Below, one piece after another: positions 8,983-16,837 of a DNA stretch of 64,000 nt (position 1 is its first letter; the number at the start of each line of letters is the position of its first letter). The position numbers were made by a program, and so were the translations under genes. The DNA is from Actinoallomurus sp040655075 (GTDB taxonomy: Bacteria > Actinomycetota > Actinomycetes > Streptosporangiales > Streptosporangiaceae). The notes under the pieces were generated by a model that saw only the letters and a program-made list of their open reading frames with translations, was not told the origin of the DNA and searched no databases. The DNA is taken from NCBI RefSeq assembly GCF_040655075.1, contig NZ_JBFAJC010000027.1, positions 1-64,000 on the forward strand, read 5' to 3'.

Positions 8983-9261
8983 GACTGAAGGGTACCGGTC
9001 CTAGGGGCGCTCGAACCGCGTGTAAAACGCCGGTGCGGAGACGATCGCGGATCGTGAATGCGCCGGTAGATCCCCCGGCGACGGCCCTGATCGGTCGCTA
9101 CCTTGGCGGCACTCGGCTCCGTTGCGGCTCCCGGACCACATGACCCGGGAATCGCCTCGTCAGCCTCACGAGCGAGCCCGACGGGTCGACCGGAGCGGCC
9201 GGGAGGCCGTCCGTGGAGGTCGTGGGGACGGTCCGAGCGACCAGATGACAGGGGGACGACT

Positions 9262-9990
9262 GTGGACGCATCGCCACGGCCACGGCACCGGGTCCGCCAC
9301 GCACCGGCCGATCCGGCCACGCCCGCGGACGGACGGCGATCGGTCCCGCTGCCGCCGGGCCCGTACGAGCTGTGCCTCGCGGACCTGCGCACCCGGTGGC
9401 CCGGCGGTGAGGTCATCGGCTTCGGCGACACGGACCTCGTGCTGCCGCAGGGACGCCGGGTCGCGCTGCTGGGGCGCAGCCGTGTCGGCACCTCGGCCCT
9501 CGCCGCCGTGCTCCTCGGGTTCCTGGACTACCAGGGCGTCGCGACCCTCAACGACGTGCAACTGCGCGATCTCGCCGACGAGGACGTCCGTACGGTCATC
9601 GGGCTGTGCGCGCACGACGCCCACCTCTTCGACACGACGATCGCCGAGAACGTCCGGGTGGCCCGCCCGGACGCCGGTGACGACGACGTCGCCCGTGCGC
9701 TGGGCCGGGCGGGGGTCGACCTCTCGCCCGACACCCGCGTGGACGATCACGGCGTCGCGGCCGGCCCCGGGCGGCAGCGCATCGCGCTGGCCCGCGCCCT
9801 GCTGGCCGACCTGCCGGTCCTGATCGTCGACGAGCCGGACGTCCGGCCGGACGAGGACGCCGCGGACGCCGCGCTGGCCGAACTGATCGACGCCGCCGAG
9901 GGCCGCACGCTCCTGCTGATCATGCACCGGACGGTGGTCCCGGGCGCCGCGCCGATCCTCCGCCACGTCGACGAGGTCCTGGAGATCTGA
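9262..9990 (+). CDS. Orphan ABC ATPase-like protein with degenerate Walker A
   Basis: A 242-residue protein resembling the nucleotide-binding domain of CydC/exporter-type ABC proteins. The Walker A site reads GRSRVGTS, so the conserved Lys is Thr. The signature motif is also altered: VAAGPGRQRIALARALL replaces the usual LSGGQ context. Walker B (VLIVDEP) is kept. No permease or membrane domain is nearby. The start is GTG 9262, with GGGGG 6 bases upstream; the open frame runs further up but with shadow-like sequence. Without the lysine, ATP hydrolysis is doubtful. It may be a regulatory pseudo-ATPase or a decaying gene. Confidence 0.75.
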   Translation: MDASPRPRHRVRHAPADPATPADGRRSVPLPPGPYELCLADLRTRWPGGEVIGFGDTDLVLPQGRRVALLGRSRVGTSALAAVLLGFLDYQGVATLNDVQLRDLADEDVRTVIGLCAHDAHLFDTTIAENVRVARPDAGDDDVARALGRAGVDLSPDTRVDDHGVAAGPGRQRIALARALLADLPVLIVDEPDVRPDEDAADAALAELIDAAEGRTLLLIMHRTVVPGAAPILRHVDEVLEI

Positions 9991-9999
9991 GCGCCGCGT

Positions 10000-10557
10000 T
10001 CAGTGCCCGATCTTGGCGGCCTTCCGGCGGGCCCCCTCGACGCGATGGGCGGCCCTGCGCCGTGCGCGCTCGGCCTTGCGGCCGGCCTCCGCTCGGGCGA
10101 GCGCCGCCTGAAGCCGCGCCTCGTGCGCGCTGGTGCGGGCGGCCTTGACCGGGCGGTGTCGGCTCGGGGCGGTCGCGACGACGAGCAGCGCCCCGAACAG
10201 CCCGGCGGTCTTGAAGAACTGGGACCGCTCCTCGGCGCGCCGCTCCGGGTCGTCCTCGGCCCAGAACCGGTGCTCGGCCAGCAGGCTCGGAACCAGCTGA
10301 CCGGCGAGAACGAGCGTCGACAGCCGCTCGAACCGGCCCGTGGCCAGGAGAGCGCCGGAACCCACGCTCAGCGCTCCCAGCATCCGCACGAGCGTCTCGG
10401 GGTCCTTGGTGGGGAGCCAGGACACACGGTCGGCGAGGGGTTTGATCACGGGAGCGATCCGCTCGGCCCGGCCGCCGGGATCGCGCAGCGTCTCGATGCC
10501 CGTCACCACGAACGGCGCGGCCATGAGGGGACGGGCGAGAGTCCTGATGGGTCGCAT
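10000..10557 (-). CDS. DoxX family membrane protein with basic coiled C-terminus
   Basis: A 185-residue protein. The first 120 residues match the DoxX pattern (RPLMAAPFVVTGIETL, then conserved hydrophobic helices). The last 50 residues are highly basic and Ala-rich (AARTSAHEARLQAALARAEAGRK and on), likely a cytosolic helix. The start is ATG 10557. DoxX proteins are small redox-linked membrane proteins of loosely known function. It is divergent from the SRAP gene. Confidence 0.8.
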   Translation of the reverse strand: MRPIRTLARPLMAAPFVVTGIETLRDPGGRAERIAPVIKPLADRVSWLPTKDPETLVRMLGALSVGSGALLATGRFERLSTLVLAGQLVPSLLAEHRFWAEDDPERRAEERSQFFKTAGLFGALLVVATAPSRHRPVKAARTSAHEARLQAALARAEAGRKAERARRRAAHRVEGARRKAAKIGH

Positions 10558-10663
10558 GAACCCGTCATGCCCACCGCGCGCACGAACAAGCCCACCACTT
10601 TGGCAAGCTTGGGCGCGTCCGGCGCGCGGCGCGCCGGACGGACCGGAAGGGGACGCGCGGAGC

Positions 10664-11458
10664 ATGTGCGGGCGGTATGCCACGGCGCGTGGGCGCCAGG
10701 AGATCATCGACGACTTCGACGTCGAGCGCGACACGACCGACGCGCTCGAACCCGACTACAACGTCGCCCCGACCAAACCCGTGCCGCTCATCCTGACGCG
10801 CGACGTCCGCGAGCTCCACGTGGCGCGCTGGGGCCTGGTGCCCTCGTGGGCCAAGGACCTGTCGATCGGCGCCCGGATGATCAACGCGCGGGTCGAGACC
10901 GTCCACGAGAAGCCGGCCTTCCGGCGGGCGTTCGTTCGGCGGCGCTGCCTGCTGCCCGCCGACGGCTACTACGAGTGGTATGCCCGGGAGGACGGCGGCA
11001 AGCAGCCGTTCTTCATCCGGCCCTCCGACGGGAGCATGCTCGCCATGGCCGGCCTCTACGAGATCTGGCGGCCGGACCGGGAGGTCGGTCGGGGTGGGCC
11101 GGGAGGTCGGTCGGGGTCGGTTGGTCGGGATGGACTGGTCGGGAGTGACACGGAAGAGTCCGAGGAGGAGTGGGTGCTGACCTGCACGGTCATCACCACT
11201 GAGGCGACCGACGACGTGGGCCGGATCCACGAGAGGATGCCGATGCTGGTGGAGCCGGAGCGCTTCGGCGCGTGGCTCGACCCGGCGCTGTCGGGCCCCG
11301 ACGAGATCCGCTCACTGCTGGTACCGGCGGCCGCGGGGAGCCTGGAGGCCTACCCCGTCTCCACGGCGGTGAACAAGGTCCGAAATAACGGACCTGACCT
11401 GGTAAAACCACTGCCGGAAATGGGTATCTCCTCCAACGAAACCCCCACGCTGTTCTGA
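10664..11458 (+). CDS. SOS response-associated peptidase (SRAP/HMCES family) with in-frame insertion
   Basis: A 264-residue SRAP protein, which shields abasic sites by forming a thiazolidine DNA-protein crosslink through Cys2. The family residues are present: MCGRYA at the start, an Asn in DYNVAPTKP, a Glu in GYYEWY, and IHERMPMLV with the conserved His. Between EIWRPD and EEWVLTCTVIT, where relatives normally have a few residues, there is a Gly/Arg/Ser-rich insert of about 30 residues. It is encoded by a direct DNA repeat that recurs near 51.8 kb. The insertion keeps the frame. Start ATG 10664 places the catalytic Cys at position 2. Confidence 0.92.
   Translation: MCGRYATARGRQEIIDDFDVERDTTDALEPDYNVAPTKPVPLILTRDVRELHVARWGLVPSWAKDLSIGARMINARVETVHEKPAFRRAFVRRRCLLPADGYYEWYAREDGGKQPFFIRPSDGSMLAMAGLYEIWRPDREVGRGGPGGRSGSVGRDGLVGSDTEESEEEWVLTCTVITTEATDDVGRIHERMPMLVEPERFGAWLDPALSGPDEIRSLLVPAAAGSLEAYPVSTAVNKVRNNGPDLVKPLPEMGISSNETPTLF
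11079..11143 (+). repeat. GGTCGG-type direct repeat inside the SRAP gene
   Basis: A first partial unit (11079-11098) is followed at once by a fuller unit (11101-11130). The fuller unit starts GGGAGGTCGGTCGGGG and is followed by CTGGTCGGG at 11135-11143. The 30-base unit recurs with one mismatch at 51790-51819, also followed by CTGGTCGGG. It encodes the extra Gly/Arg-rich residues of the SRAP protein. Confidence 0.8.
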
Positions 11459-11479
11459 CCGCCTCGCCGGGAGGTACGC

Positions 11480-11812
11480 ATGGTCGTGGACACGGCGCAG
11501 AGGCGCCTGGAGGACATGCTCGCCGATCTCGATCGCGCGATCGCGGTTCTGCAGAGCGAGCACCCGGAGGCCGATCAGCACACCGCCGACGCCGGCGCGA
11601 GCCTTTTCGCCACCGACCGGGCCGAGGCCGCGCTGGACGCGATGCGCCGCGAGCGCGCGGAGGTGCTCGCGGCCCTTGAGCGGGCCCGTGCCGGCACCTT
11701 CGGCAAGTGCGTCGACTGCGGCCTGCCGGTGCCGGACGGCCGCCTCGAGGCACGGCCCGCCGCCGCCCGCTGCGTCACCTGCCAGGCGAAGCACGACCGA
11801 ATTCGACGCTGA
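11480..11812 (+). CDS. TraR/DksA-type zinc finger protein
   Basis: A 110-residue protein with an N-terminal coiled helix (residues about 5-70) and a C-terminal C4 zinc finger (CVDC...CVTC). This is the DksA/TraR family, whose members bind the RNA polymerase secondary channel. It lacks the long coiled-coil tip of full DksA. It lies 21 bases after the SRAP gene on the same strand and may share its transcript. A strong terminator follows. Confidence 0.85.
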   Translation: MVVDTAQRRLEDMLADLDRAIAVLQSEHPEADQHTADAGASLFATDRAEAALDAMRRERAEVLAALERARAGTFGKCVDCGLPVPDGRLEARPAAARCVTCQAKHDRIRR

Positions 11813-11830
11813 GCGCCTGCCGACGCGTCC

Positions 11831-11863
11831 CCTCCTCCCGGGCGGCCTAGGCCCGGGAGGAGG
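11831..11863. terminator. Bidirectional terminator
   Basis: Perfect 13-bp arms CCTCCTCCCGGGC and GCCCGGGAGGAGG with a 7-base loop, between the convergent DksA-like and methyltransferase genes. Confidence 0.8.
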
Positions 11864-11873
11864 CGAGCGCGCG

Positions 11874-12614
11874 TCAGCGGCTCTTGATCGCGCTGGCGAC
11901 GAGGTGGATCCCGACCGGCTCGTCGCCGAGCGGGGCCGTCAGCTCGGCGCGGACCAGCCGCGGGAGCGCCTGCGGGCTCGTGGTGAGGACGTGCTCGACC
12001 GTCGAGGGCGACAGGGTCGTGCGCGGCCGGATCCACTCCAGCTCCAGCCCGCTGTCGGTGAGCAGCTCGCGTAGCTGCTCGGCGCCGAAGCACCGGGTGA
12101 TCGACCCGTCCGGCCAGGGGACCAGGACGACCTCCGAGCGCGGCACGTCGGACAGATGTGCCCAGAAGTTCTGCTCGGCGAGGATGGCCATGCCGAGGAC
12201 GAGCGAGTCGACGCACATGAGCACCCGGCCGCCCGGCCGGAGCACTCGTGAGATCTCCGCGACGACGTTCTCGGTGACGAGATGCCGGGAGAGCATGCGG
12301 CCCTCGGCGACCACCGCGTCGAAGCACCCGTCGGCGAGGAAACCGAGGGAGGCGGGATCGGCGACCACCGGCCGTACCCTCCGAGAGCGCGGCCCGCTCC
12401 TCGGCGTCTCCTGAACCTCGACGACGGTGTGGCCGGCCGCCGCCACCTGGGACGCGCACCGTGCCTGCGGACCCGACAGGTCGAGGACGCGGGACGGCCG
12501 GTGGGGGAGCCATCGGGAGAGTTGGGCGGCGGCGACGGCCCAGTAGAAGGTCCAGTAGCTCGCGAGCGTCTCGGACTCGCCAACAGCGGGATGCTTCGCC
12601 GGAATCGACAGCAC
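11874..12614 (-). CDS. Class I SAM-dependent methyltransferase
   Basis: A 246-residue protein with a Rossmann-type SAM-binding motif RVLDLSGPQA, an acidic strand end near VVEVQE, the usual FDAVVAEGRML strand and VLRPGGRVLMCV. Start GTG 12614 is preferred over ATG 12635 because GAGGAG lies 5 bases before it. It is divergent from sigR, so it shares the SigR promoter region on the other strand. Target molecule unknown. Confidence 0.78.
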   Translation of the reverse strand: MLSIPAKHPAVGESETLASYWTFYWAVAAAQLSRWLPHRPSRVLDLSGPQARCASQVAAAGHTVVEVQETPRSGPRSRRVRPVVADPASLGFLADGCFDAVVAEGRMLSRHLVTENVVAEISRVLRPGGRVLMCVDSLVLGMAILAEQNFWAHLSDVPRSEVVLVPWPDGSITRCFGAEQLRELLTDSGLELEWIRPRTTLSPSTVEHVLTTSPQALPRLVRAELTAPLGDEPVGIHLVASAIKSR

Positions 12615-12707
12615 GGCGGCTCCTCGGGGATGCATTTATCCCAATCCTTCCCTGTTGACGGCACCGCTTCACCCGTCGTAACTGGTGACCGAGCATTCCT
12701 CTTTCCC

Positions 12708-12734
12708 GGGAATCACGCGGCCATGCGAGGTGTT
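12708..12734 (+). promoter_or_regulatory. SigR-dependent autoregulatory promoter of sigR-rsrA
   Basis: GGGAAT (12708-12713), exactly 18 bases, then GTT (12732-12734). This matches the SigR consensus GGGAAT-N18-GTT known from Streptomyces. It lies about 45 bases before the long-form sigR start. It would give positive feedback under disulfide stress. Confidence 0.88.
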
Positions 12735-12777
12735 GCACTGCGTCATAACGGCCAGTGACAGCGATTAGTTCGAGGTG

Positions 12778-13500
12778 ATGATGAGCCTTCTGCTCGCGGA
12801 CCGTCGGCAGGTGTCGCCGGCGGACCCGCTATCGTCAGGTGCGTACGGTTTCGATGCCGATGACGGCCGGACGGAGGAGGTGGGTCAGGTTCCCGAGGCA
12901 GTGGAGACACTGGAGGATCGGACCAGGCGCTTCGAGCGCGATGTGTTGCCGTTCCTCGACCAGCTCTACTCGGCCGCGCTGCGGATGACGCGGAACCCGG
13001 CCGACGCCGAGGACCTGGTTCAGGAGACCTTCGCCAAGGCGTTCGGGTCGTTCCATCAGTTCCAGGAGGGCACGAACCTCAAGGCCTGGCTCTACCGGAT
13101 CCTCACGAACACCTTCATCAACTCCTACCGCAAGAAGCAGCGGGAGCCGAAGCAGTCCGCCGCCGAGGAGATCGAGGACTGGCAGCTGGCGCGGGCCGAG
13201 TCCCACACCTCGACCGGGCTGAAGTCCGCGGAGGCCGAGGCGCTCGAGCACCTGCCCGACTCCGACGTCAAGACGGCCCTGCAGGCGCTTCCCGAGGACT
13301 TCCGCATGGCGGTCTACTTCGCCGACGTGGAGGGCTTCTCGTACAAGGAGATCGCCGACATCATGGGCACTCCGATCGGTACGGTGATGTCCCGGCTGCA
13401 CCGGGGACGGCGTCAGCTGCGGTCGATGCTCGAGGACTACGCGCGCGAGCGCGGCCTCGCCCGCGCGAACGGCGGCCAGCGTAGGGAGGACCAGTCATGA
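12778..13500 (+). CDS. sigR: ECF sigma factor SigR (thiol-oxidative stress)
   Basis: A 240-residue sigma-70 of the ECF SigR/SigH group. Region 2 holds MTRNPADAEDLVQETFAKAF and region 4 holds VYFADVEGFSYKEIADIMG and IGTVMSRLHRGRRQLR. The next gene, rsrA, overlaps its stop codon. The first 40 or so residues precede the conserved FERDVLPFLDQ start. They correspond to the extra N-terminus of the unstable long SigR isoform described in Streptomyces. GAGG at 12772-12775 serves ATG 12778 or 12781; in-frame GTGs at 12880 and 12901 could give a shorter form. It controls thioredoxin and thiol-buffer genes in relatives. Confidence 0.93.
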   Translation: MMSLLLADRRQVSPADPLSSGAYGFDADDGRTEEVGQVPEAVETLEDRTRRFERDVLPFLDQLYSAALRMTRNPADAEDLVQETFAKAFGSFHQFQEGTNLKAWLYRILTNTFINSYRKKQREPKQSAAEEIEDWQLARAESHTSTGLKSAEAEALEHLPDSDVKTALQALPEDFRMAVYFADVEGFSYKEIADIMGTPIGTVMSRLHRGRRQLRSMLEDYARERGLARANGGQRREDQS

Positions 13501-13763
13501 GCTGCGGTAAGCCGCACGAGACCCCCTGCTCTGAGGTGCTCGGCCGGATCTATGACTACCTCGACGGTGAGCTGGACCAGAGCGGGTGCTCCGACATCCG
13601 GCAGCACCTCGATGAGTGCGGGCCCTGCCTCCGGGAGTACGGCCTGGAGGAGGCCGTGAAGAAGCTCGTGCACAAGTCGTGCGGCTGCGACCCGGTGCCG
13701 CAGGATCTGCGGTCGAAGGTCATGGGGCGCATCGAACAGGTCCGCGCCTCCCTGACCGAGTAA
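13497..13763 (+). CDS. rsrA: Zinc-binding redox-sensitive anti-sigma factor RsrA
   Basis: An 88-residue anti-sigma factor with the ZAS motif: His and two Cys in QHLDECGPC plus an upstream Cys in DQSGCSD. The C-terminal Cys pair (SCGC) is also present. In relatives, oxidation of these Cys residues forms a disulfide, ejects zinc and frees SigR. The ATG overlaps the sigR stop (ATGA), so translation is coupled. Confidence 0.95.
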   Translation: MSCGKPHETPCSEVLGRIYDYLDGELDQSGCSDIRQHLDECGPCLREYGLEEAVKKLVHKSCGCDPVPQDLRSKVMGRIEQVRASLTE

Positions 13764-13855
13764 GGCGGATCAGGACTGTAGGTGACGATTGGTTCACGCT
13801 TTGCTCACGTTTCCACGCTCGTCTGCGTGACCTGTCCCCGTCGGGTTAGGCTTAC

Positions 13856-13960
13856 CCCCGATCATTCGGGGACCGGTGAGTCAGGAGGCGAGCCGCCGCA
13901 CCGCTTGGGTGCCCAGGCTCGTCAGGGGAGGCTGAAACACATGCGAAAAGGCGTGTCCTG
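13856..13960 (+). promoter_or_regulatory. Structured leader before the HD-GYP gene (possible riboswitch)
   Basis: The 227 bases before the start contain a hairpin CCCCGA/TCGGGG (13856-13871) and a two-tier stem, CGAGCC/GGCTCG (13889-13921) enclosing GCACC/GGTGC. Further down, ACCTCGTAGGGGCGG (about 13974-13988) resembles the conserved 3' end of the c-di-AMP (ydaO) riboswitch, and GGGGACC with AGGCGAGCC loosely resembles its 5' part. The class assignment is a guess from memory; only the stems are seen directly. Confidence 0.35.
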
Positions 13961-13990
13961 GGCTTAGCCCATTACCTCGTAGGGGCGGCA

Positions 13991-15331
13991 ATGCGTGGAC
14001 TACCCCCGGCCGCATGGGCATACGTCTGTACGGTCGTCACGCTCGGGACCGCGTGCATCGCTCTGTCGTCCTTCGGCGGCATCGATTGGACGACGCTCGC
14101 GGTGCTCGCGGTGCTCTCCGTGGTCTGTGAGTCGGTGCCGGCGCTGCTCAGCAGCGCGAACGCACGCGTCTCACTGAGCTACTCGGCCGGCCTGGCCTCG
14201 GTCGTGCTGCTCGGCCCCGTGGGGGCGGCACTGGTGGGCGCGTCGGCCGTGGTAACCGGCCGGCGCGACGTCGCCCTCGTGAAGAGGTTGTTCAACAGCG
14301 CGCAGTTCGCTCTCTCCGGATATCTCGCCGGCGTCGTCTACCAGGCGGCCGGCGGCACGGTCGGCAAGCCGACCGACGGATCCTTTCCCGGCATCATCCC
14401 GCCGTACGTCGCGGCGGTCATCACCTACGTCGCGGTCAACCTCGGCCTGGTCGCCGTCATCCTCATCCTGACCAAGAAGGCGCCCATGTGGGGGTTCCGG
14501 TGGGCGCCGGTCGGCCAGCTCACCGTCGGCCAACTCGCGTACGGCATGTTCGGGCTGCTCATCGCCGCCCCGTGGCGCGTCGTCGGCCCGTTCTCCGCGG
14601 TGCTGGTGCTGCTGCCGATGTTCATCGCCCGGTGGGCCCTCGAGCAGACCCGGCGGCAGCGGGAGGCCCAGGCGGCGACGATCGCGGCGCTGTGCCAGGC
14701 GGTGGAGACCAAGGACTACTACACGCGCGGCCACAGCGAGCGGGTCTCCCGGGGCGCGACGATGATCGCCCGCGAGATCGGCATGCGGCCCGAGCGGGTC
14801 GGCGCGGTGCGGTACGCCGGCATGCTGCACGACGTCGGCAAGCTGGGCGTGCCGACGAGGGTGCTGCAGAAGTCCGGCGCCCTGAGCGAAGAGGAGTTCG
14901 CCGCCATCCAGCTGCACCCGATGCGCGGCCTGGAGATCGTCCGCGACATCGGCTTCCTCGACGAGGCCCTGGCCGGGATCATGCACCACCACGAGCGGAT
15001 GGACGGCACCGGATACCCCATGGGCCTGGCGGGGTCGGAGATCCCGGAGTTCGCCCGGGTGATCTCCGTCGCCGACGCCTTCGACTCGATGACCTCCACC
15101 CGGTCCTACCGGCCCGCCATGCCGAACGAGGCGGGCATCGCCGAGCTGAGGCGCTGCGCCGGCACCCACTTCGACCCGGCGGTGGTCGAGGCGTTCATCG
15201 CCGCGATCGAGCGGAACGGCTGGACCCGCCCCGACCCGGTCGTCCCGCCCGAGGGCGAGGAGACGGCACAGCAGGACCACGATGACCCGAGCGCCCCGCT
15301 GCGCGTCGCCGGCGAAGGCGTCCGCCCGTGA
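13991..15331 (+). CDS. Membrane HD-GYP domain phosphohydrolase
   Basis: A 446-residue protein with about six membrane segments in residues 1-215. A cytosolic HD-GYP domain follows at residues about 230-410. All hallmark motifs are seen: HSERVSRGA, MLHDVGKLGVP, the HHERMDGTGYP loop and the late ADAFDSMTS motif. HD-GYP enzymes hydrolyse cyclic di-nucleotides, mostly c-di-GMP, so this is a likely membrane-bound phosphodiesterase. It lies upstream of a second, more divergent HD protein with 139 bases between them. The structured leader suggests control at the RNA level. Confidence 0.88.
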   Translation: MRGLPPAAWAYVCTVVTLGTACIALSSFGGIDWTTLAVLAVLSVVCESVPALLSSANARVSLSYSAGLASVVLLGPVGAALVGASAVVTGRRDVALVKRLFNSAQFALSGYLAGVVYQAAGGTVGKPTDGSFPGIIPPYVAAVITYVAVNLGLVAVILILTKKAPMWGFRWAPVGQLTVGQLAYGMFGLLIAAPWRVVGPFSAVLVLLPMFIARWALEQTRRQREAQAATIAALCQAVETKDYYTRGHSERVSRGATMIAREIGMRPERVGAVRYAGMLHDVGKLGVPTRVLQKSGALSEEEFAAIQLHPMRGLEIVRDIGFLDEALAGIMHHHERMDGTGYPMGLAGSEIPEFARVISVADAFDSMTSTRSYRPAMPNEAGIAELRRCAGTHFDPAVVEAFIAAIERNGWTRPDPVVPPEGEETAQQDHDDPSAPLRVAGEGVRP

Positions 15332-15470
15332 GCCGCCGACCCCGAGGACCGGAACGCACCCCTGACCGGGAGAGCCCGCATGACCAGAAGGCGCCCATGA
15401 CCGCGAGCGACCCGACGCGGCGAGCGAGGTACGCGTCGCCCGCGGAGCGAGTGAGGAGGGCGAGCGAGTA

Positions 15471-16742
15471 ATGAGCGCCGCACCGGCGTCCGCACGGCGG
15501 CGCACGATCGGCCAGTCGCTCGACTCCGCCCAGCTTCTGCTGATCGCGGTGGCGGGGCTGCTCGTCATCGGATCGGTCACCCAGGTCGCCGCGGTCGGGG
15601 TCGTCGACTCCCGTACGGCGGTGCTGTTCGGCGCGCTGATCGCGGTGGGCGAGCTGCTCCGCATGGTCGTCCCCGGCAACCGCGAGGTCGCGCCGATCGC
15701 CAGCGCGGGGGCCCTCGGCTACGCGCTCCTGTTGAAGGTCGGGGCCGACTCGGCCGCGCACTCCGCCTTCCAGGTCGTGACCGTCACCGCCTGCGGCACG
15801 CTGGCCGGAGCGCTGCCGCACATCGCGGTCGGTCGGGTGCCCAAGCTCGACGCGCTGGCCCGGCGGATCCTCACGCCCTCCATCGTGGCGTTCATCTTCC
15901 GGCCGATCATGCACTCGGCGCTGCGCGACCACTGGCCCGCGCTCATCACCGTGATGGTCCTGACTGTCATCCTGTCGTGCGTCATCGACGTCACCACCGC
16001 GGCGGTCATCCGGGCGGAGGCCGTACGCGCGCGGTTCGGCATCGCGCTCGGCGACGAGATCCGGGCCAAGGGGCCGCTGTGCGCCGCCTCCGGCGCGACG
16101 GGCATGCTCCTCGCGGTCAGCACGTTCGTGATGGGCCCGGCCGCGCTGCTCGTCTTCACCGCCCCGATCCTCGTCACCCAGGTCGCCTTCCGGCGCTTCG
16201 CCGGCATCCGGGCGACCTACCTGCAGACCGTCCGCGCCCTGTCCCAGGTCACCGAGGTCGGCGGGTACGTCGAGGCCGGCCACTCGCGCCGCGTCAGCCG
16301 CCTCGCCGTCGCGATGGGCCGGGAGCTCGGCATGACCGAGGAGGAGCTCCTCGAGCTCGAGTACGCCGCGCTCATGCACGACATCGGGCAGCTGTCACTG
16401 CGCGACCCGATCCCCGGCGGCGCGACCGTCCTCGCCTCGCCCCAGGAACAGCGGCGCATCGCCGAACTCGGCGCCGGTGTGATCACCAAGACCGGCGTTC
16501 TCGACGAGGTCGCCGAGATCGTACGCCGCCAGTCCGACCCGTACCGAGTGAGCGACGGATCGCCGCCACCGCTCGCGAGCCGTGTCATCAAGGTCGCGAA
16601 CGCCTACGATGACCTCGTCGGTGACTCTCCTGATCGCGACCGGTCGGCGGCCGTGCTGGAGCGGCTGCGGCTCGACTCGGCGGCGGAGTACGACCCCACG
16701 GTGATCGAGGCGCTCGGCCACGTTGTCGACCGCATGCGCTGA
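15471..16742 (+). CDS. Membrane HD-domain protein, degenerate HD-GYP
   Basis: A 423-residue paralogue-like neighbour with six or more membrane segments in residues 20-240. The HD domain follows: AGHSRRVSRLAVAMG and ALMHDIGQLS keep the first His and the HD pair. The HHERxDGxGYP loop is replaced by RRQSDPYRVSDGSP, so metal ligands are lost. It is probably inactive or of altered specificity, perhaps a partner of the preceding HD-GYP protein. Start ATG 15471 has GAGGGCGAG upstream. Confidence 0.8.
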   Translation: MSAAPASARRRTIGQSLDSAQLLLIAVAGLLVIGSVTQVAAVGVVDSRTAVLFGALIAVGELLRMVVPGNREVAPIASAGALGYALLLKVGADSAAHSAFQVVTVTACGTLAGALPHIAVGRVPKLDALARRILTPSIVAFIFRPIMHSALRDHWPALITVMVLTVILSCVIDVTTAAVIRAEAVRARFGIALGDEIRAKGPLCAASGATGMLLAVSTFVMGPAALLVFTAPILVTQVAFRRFAGIRATYLQTVRALSQVTEVGGYVEAGHSRRVSRLAVAMGRELGMTEEELLELEYAALMHDIGQLSLRDPIPGGATVLASPQEQRRIAELGAGVITKTGVLDEVAEIVRRQSDPYRVSDGSPPPLASRVIKVANAYDDLVGDSPDRDRSAAVLERLRLDSAAEYDPTVIEALGHVVDRMR

Positions 16743-16837
16743 CAAGTCGACCCACGGGTTTTTGTCGCCGCGCGCGACGGTACACCGGGCAATCGCGTGG
16801 TTATTCTCGCTGGGCCGAGTGCAAATGAGGAGGATCG

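Noticed and set aside
6238..8988. Open frame of over 900 codons on the plus strand
   Set aside because: It lies antisense to rsgA and aroA, and its translation is biased to Arg/Gly/Ala/Val typical of high-GC antisense frames. The real genes are on the minus strand.
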